Part shown: piece by piece, positions 5,480 through 5,878 of the stretch
Numbering within the stretch: position 1 is the first letter of the stretch
How the letters are laid out: the number at the start of each line of letters is the position of its first letter
NCBI GenBank assembly: GCA_030040695.1
Contig: JASHTE010000215.1
Location: 1 to 5,878 of the forward strand
Reading direction: 5' to 3'
Origin: Vulcanimicrobiota bacterium
Lineage (GTDB): Bacteria > Vulcanimicrobiota > Vulcanimicrobiia > Vulcanimicrobiales > Vulcanimicrobiaceae
Length of the DNA stretch: 5,878 nucleotides
Notes under the pieces: generated by a model
Told to the model about the DNA's origin: nothing
Databases searched by the model: none
The model's input: only the letters and a program-made list of their open reading frames with translations
Translations under genes and position numbers: made by a program

Positions 5480-5878
5480 CGGAAGCGCGGCACCTTCGCG
5501 GCGGGAAGCTCGCCGTAGTCCGGGGCGACTGCATGCGCACTGAGCGCAGCGTCGCGCGTGCGCGCGACGAGCGCAAGGGCGACGGCAGGGGAGGCCGGCG
5601 GAGCGACGCGTTTCACCTGGACTCGGCGTTCGGCAAGGAGTTCGAGCACGTCCTCCGCGTCGCCGAAGAGCGTCAGCTCTGCCGTCTCTCCGAGCAGACG
5701 TGAGAGCACCTCAGCGGGCGCGCCGCACGCCGTCGCGCTCCTCCCGCTGCCGTCGCGCAGCCGCGCACAGACGACGCCTACCCGGCCGCGCACGACCGTG
5801 AGTGCGCGCGCCGCGCCGCTCCCTTCTTCGAGAAGATCGAACGAGGAAATCGGTACGAGCGGGAGCTGCCATCCGAGC
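5476..5878 (-). CDS. tsaB: tRNA threonylcarbamoyladenosine biosynthesis protein TsaB (partial, 3' part)
   Basis: The frame enters at 5877 and ends at TGA 5478-5476, giving ~133 C-terminal residues; the N-terminal half lies right of the window. TsaB is the ASKHA-fold partner of TsaD in the t6A37 modification of ANN-decoding tRNAs, a cytoplasmic scaffold rather than a catalyst. Visible support: GWQLPLVPISSFDLLEE, matching the TsaB pattern of G-x-x-x-P-x-x-x-VSSL-x-x-L; a strand region VVRGRVGVVCARLRDG at the place of the family's DARRGEVYAAL segment; and an end reading APDYGELPAAKVPRFR, near the usual C-terminal P-x-Y-x-R. The DARRGEV segment is clearly degenerate, so this is a divergent TsaB. 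A GTG at 5793 falls inside the conserved region and is not the start. The 4-nt GTGA overlap with rimI and the known tsaB-rimI linkage strengthen an assignment that sequence similarity alone would leave moderate. Confidence 0.75.
   Translation of the reverse strand, partial: LGWQLPLVPISSFDLLEEGSGAARALTVVRGRVGVVCARLRDGSGRSATACGAPAEVLSRLLGETAELTLFGDAEDVLELLAERRVQVKRVAPPASPAVALALVARTRDAALSAHAVAPDYGELPAAKVPRFR

Noticed and set aside
4937..5518. A 193-codon + strand open frame opposite rimI
   Set aside because: RimI motifs are unambiguous on the - strand and no domain is seen on the +.
5193..5576. A 127-codon Arg-rich - strand open frame overlapping rimI
   Set aside because: It is a frame-shifted reading of rimI with no domain or sensible start.

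Overview
The window is G+C-rich, almost fully coding bacterial DNA. GTG starts, and probably one CTG start, are used alongside ATG, and gene boundaries are very tight. Long antisense open frames are common, as expected at high G+C. A secreted multi-Asp-box (VPS10/sortilin-like) protein next to a family S10 serine carboxypeptidase is a combination I associate with soil-type phyla such as Acidobacteriota, Eremiobacterota/Vulcanimicrobiota or Gemmatimonadota. The sequence alone does not settle the phylum, so treat that as a guess.

Layout: at the left edge (2-379, + strand) is the C-terminal part of an S10 serine carboxypeptidase, including its catalytic Asp and His. Everything else is on the - strand and reads right to left as one compact gene string. 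In transcription order it is: tsaB (3' part, 5878-5476), rimI (5479-4943), yqeK (4910-4368), rsfS (about 4354-4013), a 50-residue membrane miniprotein (4016-3864), a TPM-domain protein with a C-terminal membrane segment (3827-3339), and a 985-residue secreted Asp-box protein (3333-376). Gaps are -4 to about 36 nt. Two junctions are GTGA stop/start overlaps. The last gene meets the convergent S10 gene at a shared CTAG, where both stop codons overlap. No non-coding stretch exceeds 40 bases, and no RNA gene, mobile element or CRISPR array is visible.

How the genes fit: the first four are housekeeping genes. TsaB belongs to the t6A tRNA modification machinery, RimI acetylates the N-terminus of ribosomal protein S18 (and is often linked to tsaB), YqeK is an HD-domain Ap4A hydrolase, and RsfS silences ribosomes under starvation. 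The last three are envelope or exported proteins. They appear to sit in the same transcription unit, though no promoter could be seen to prove or disprove that.

The most notable points are local. (1) TPM-domain homology continues upstream of the only good ATG, in frame with the membrane miniprotein and separated from it by a single TAA. This suggests either a split gene (anchor plus TPM domain) or an unrecognised start. (2) rsfS probably starts at a CTG behind a strong AGGAG. (3) Convergent stop codons are buried in an 8-bp palindrome. I see no convincing new multi-gene system here; the region looks mostly ordinary.
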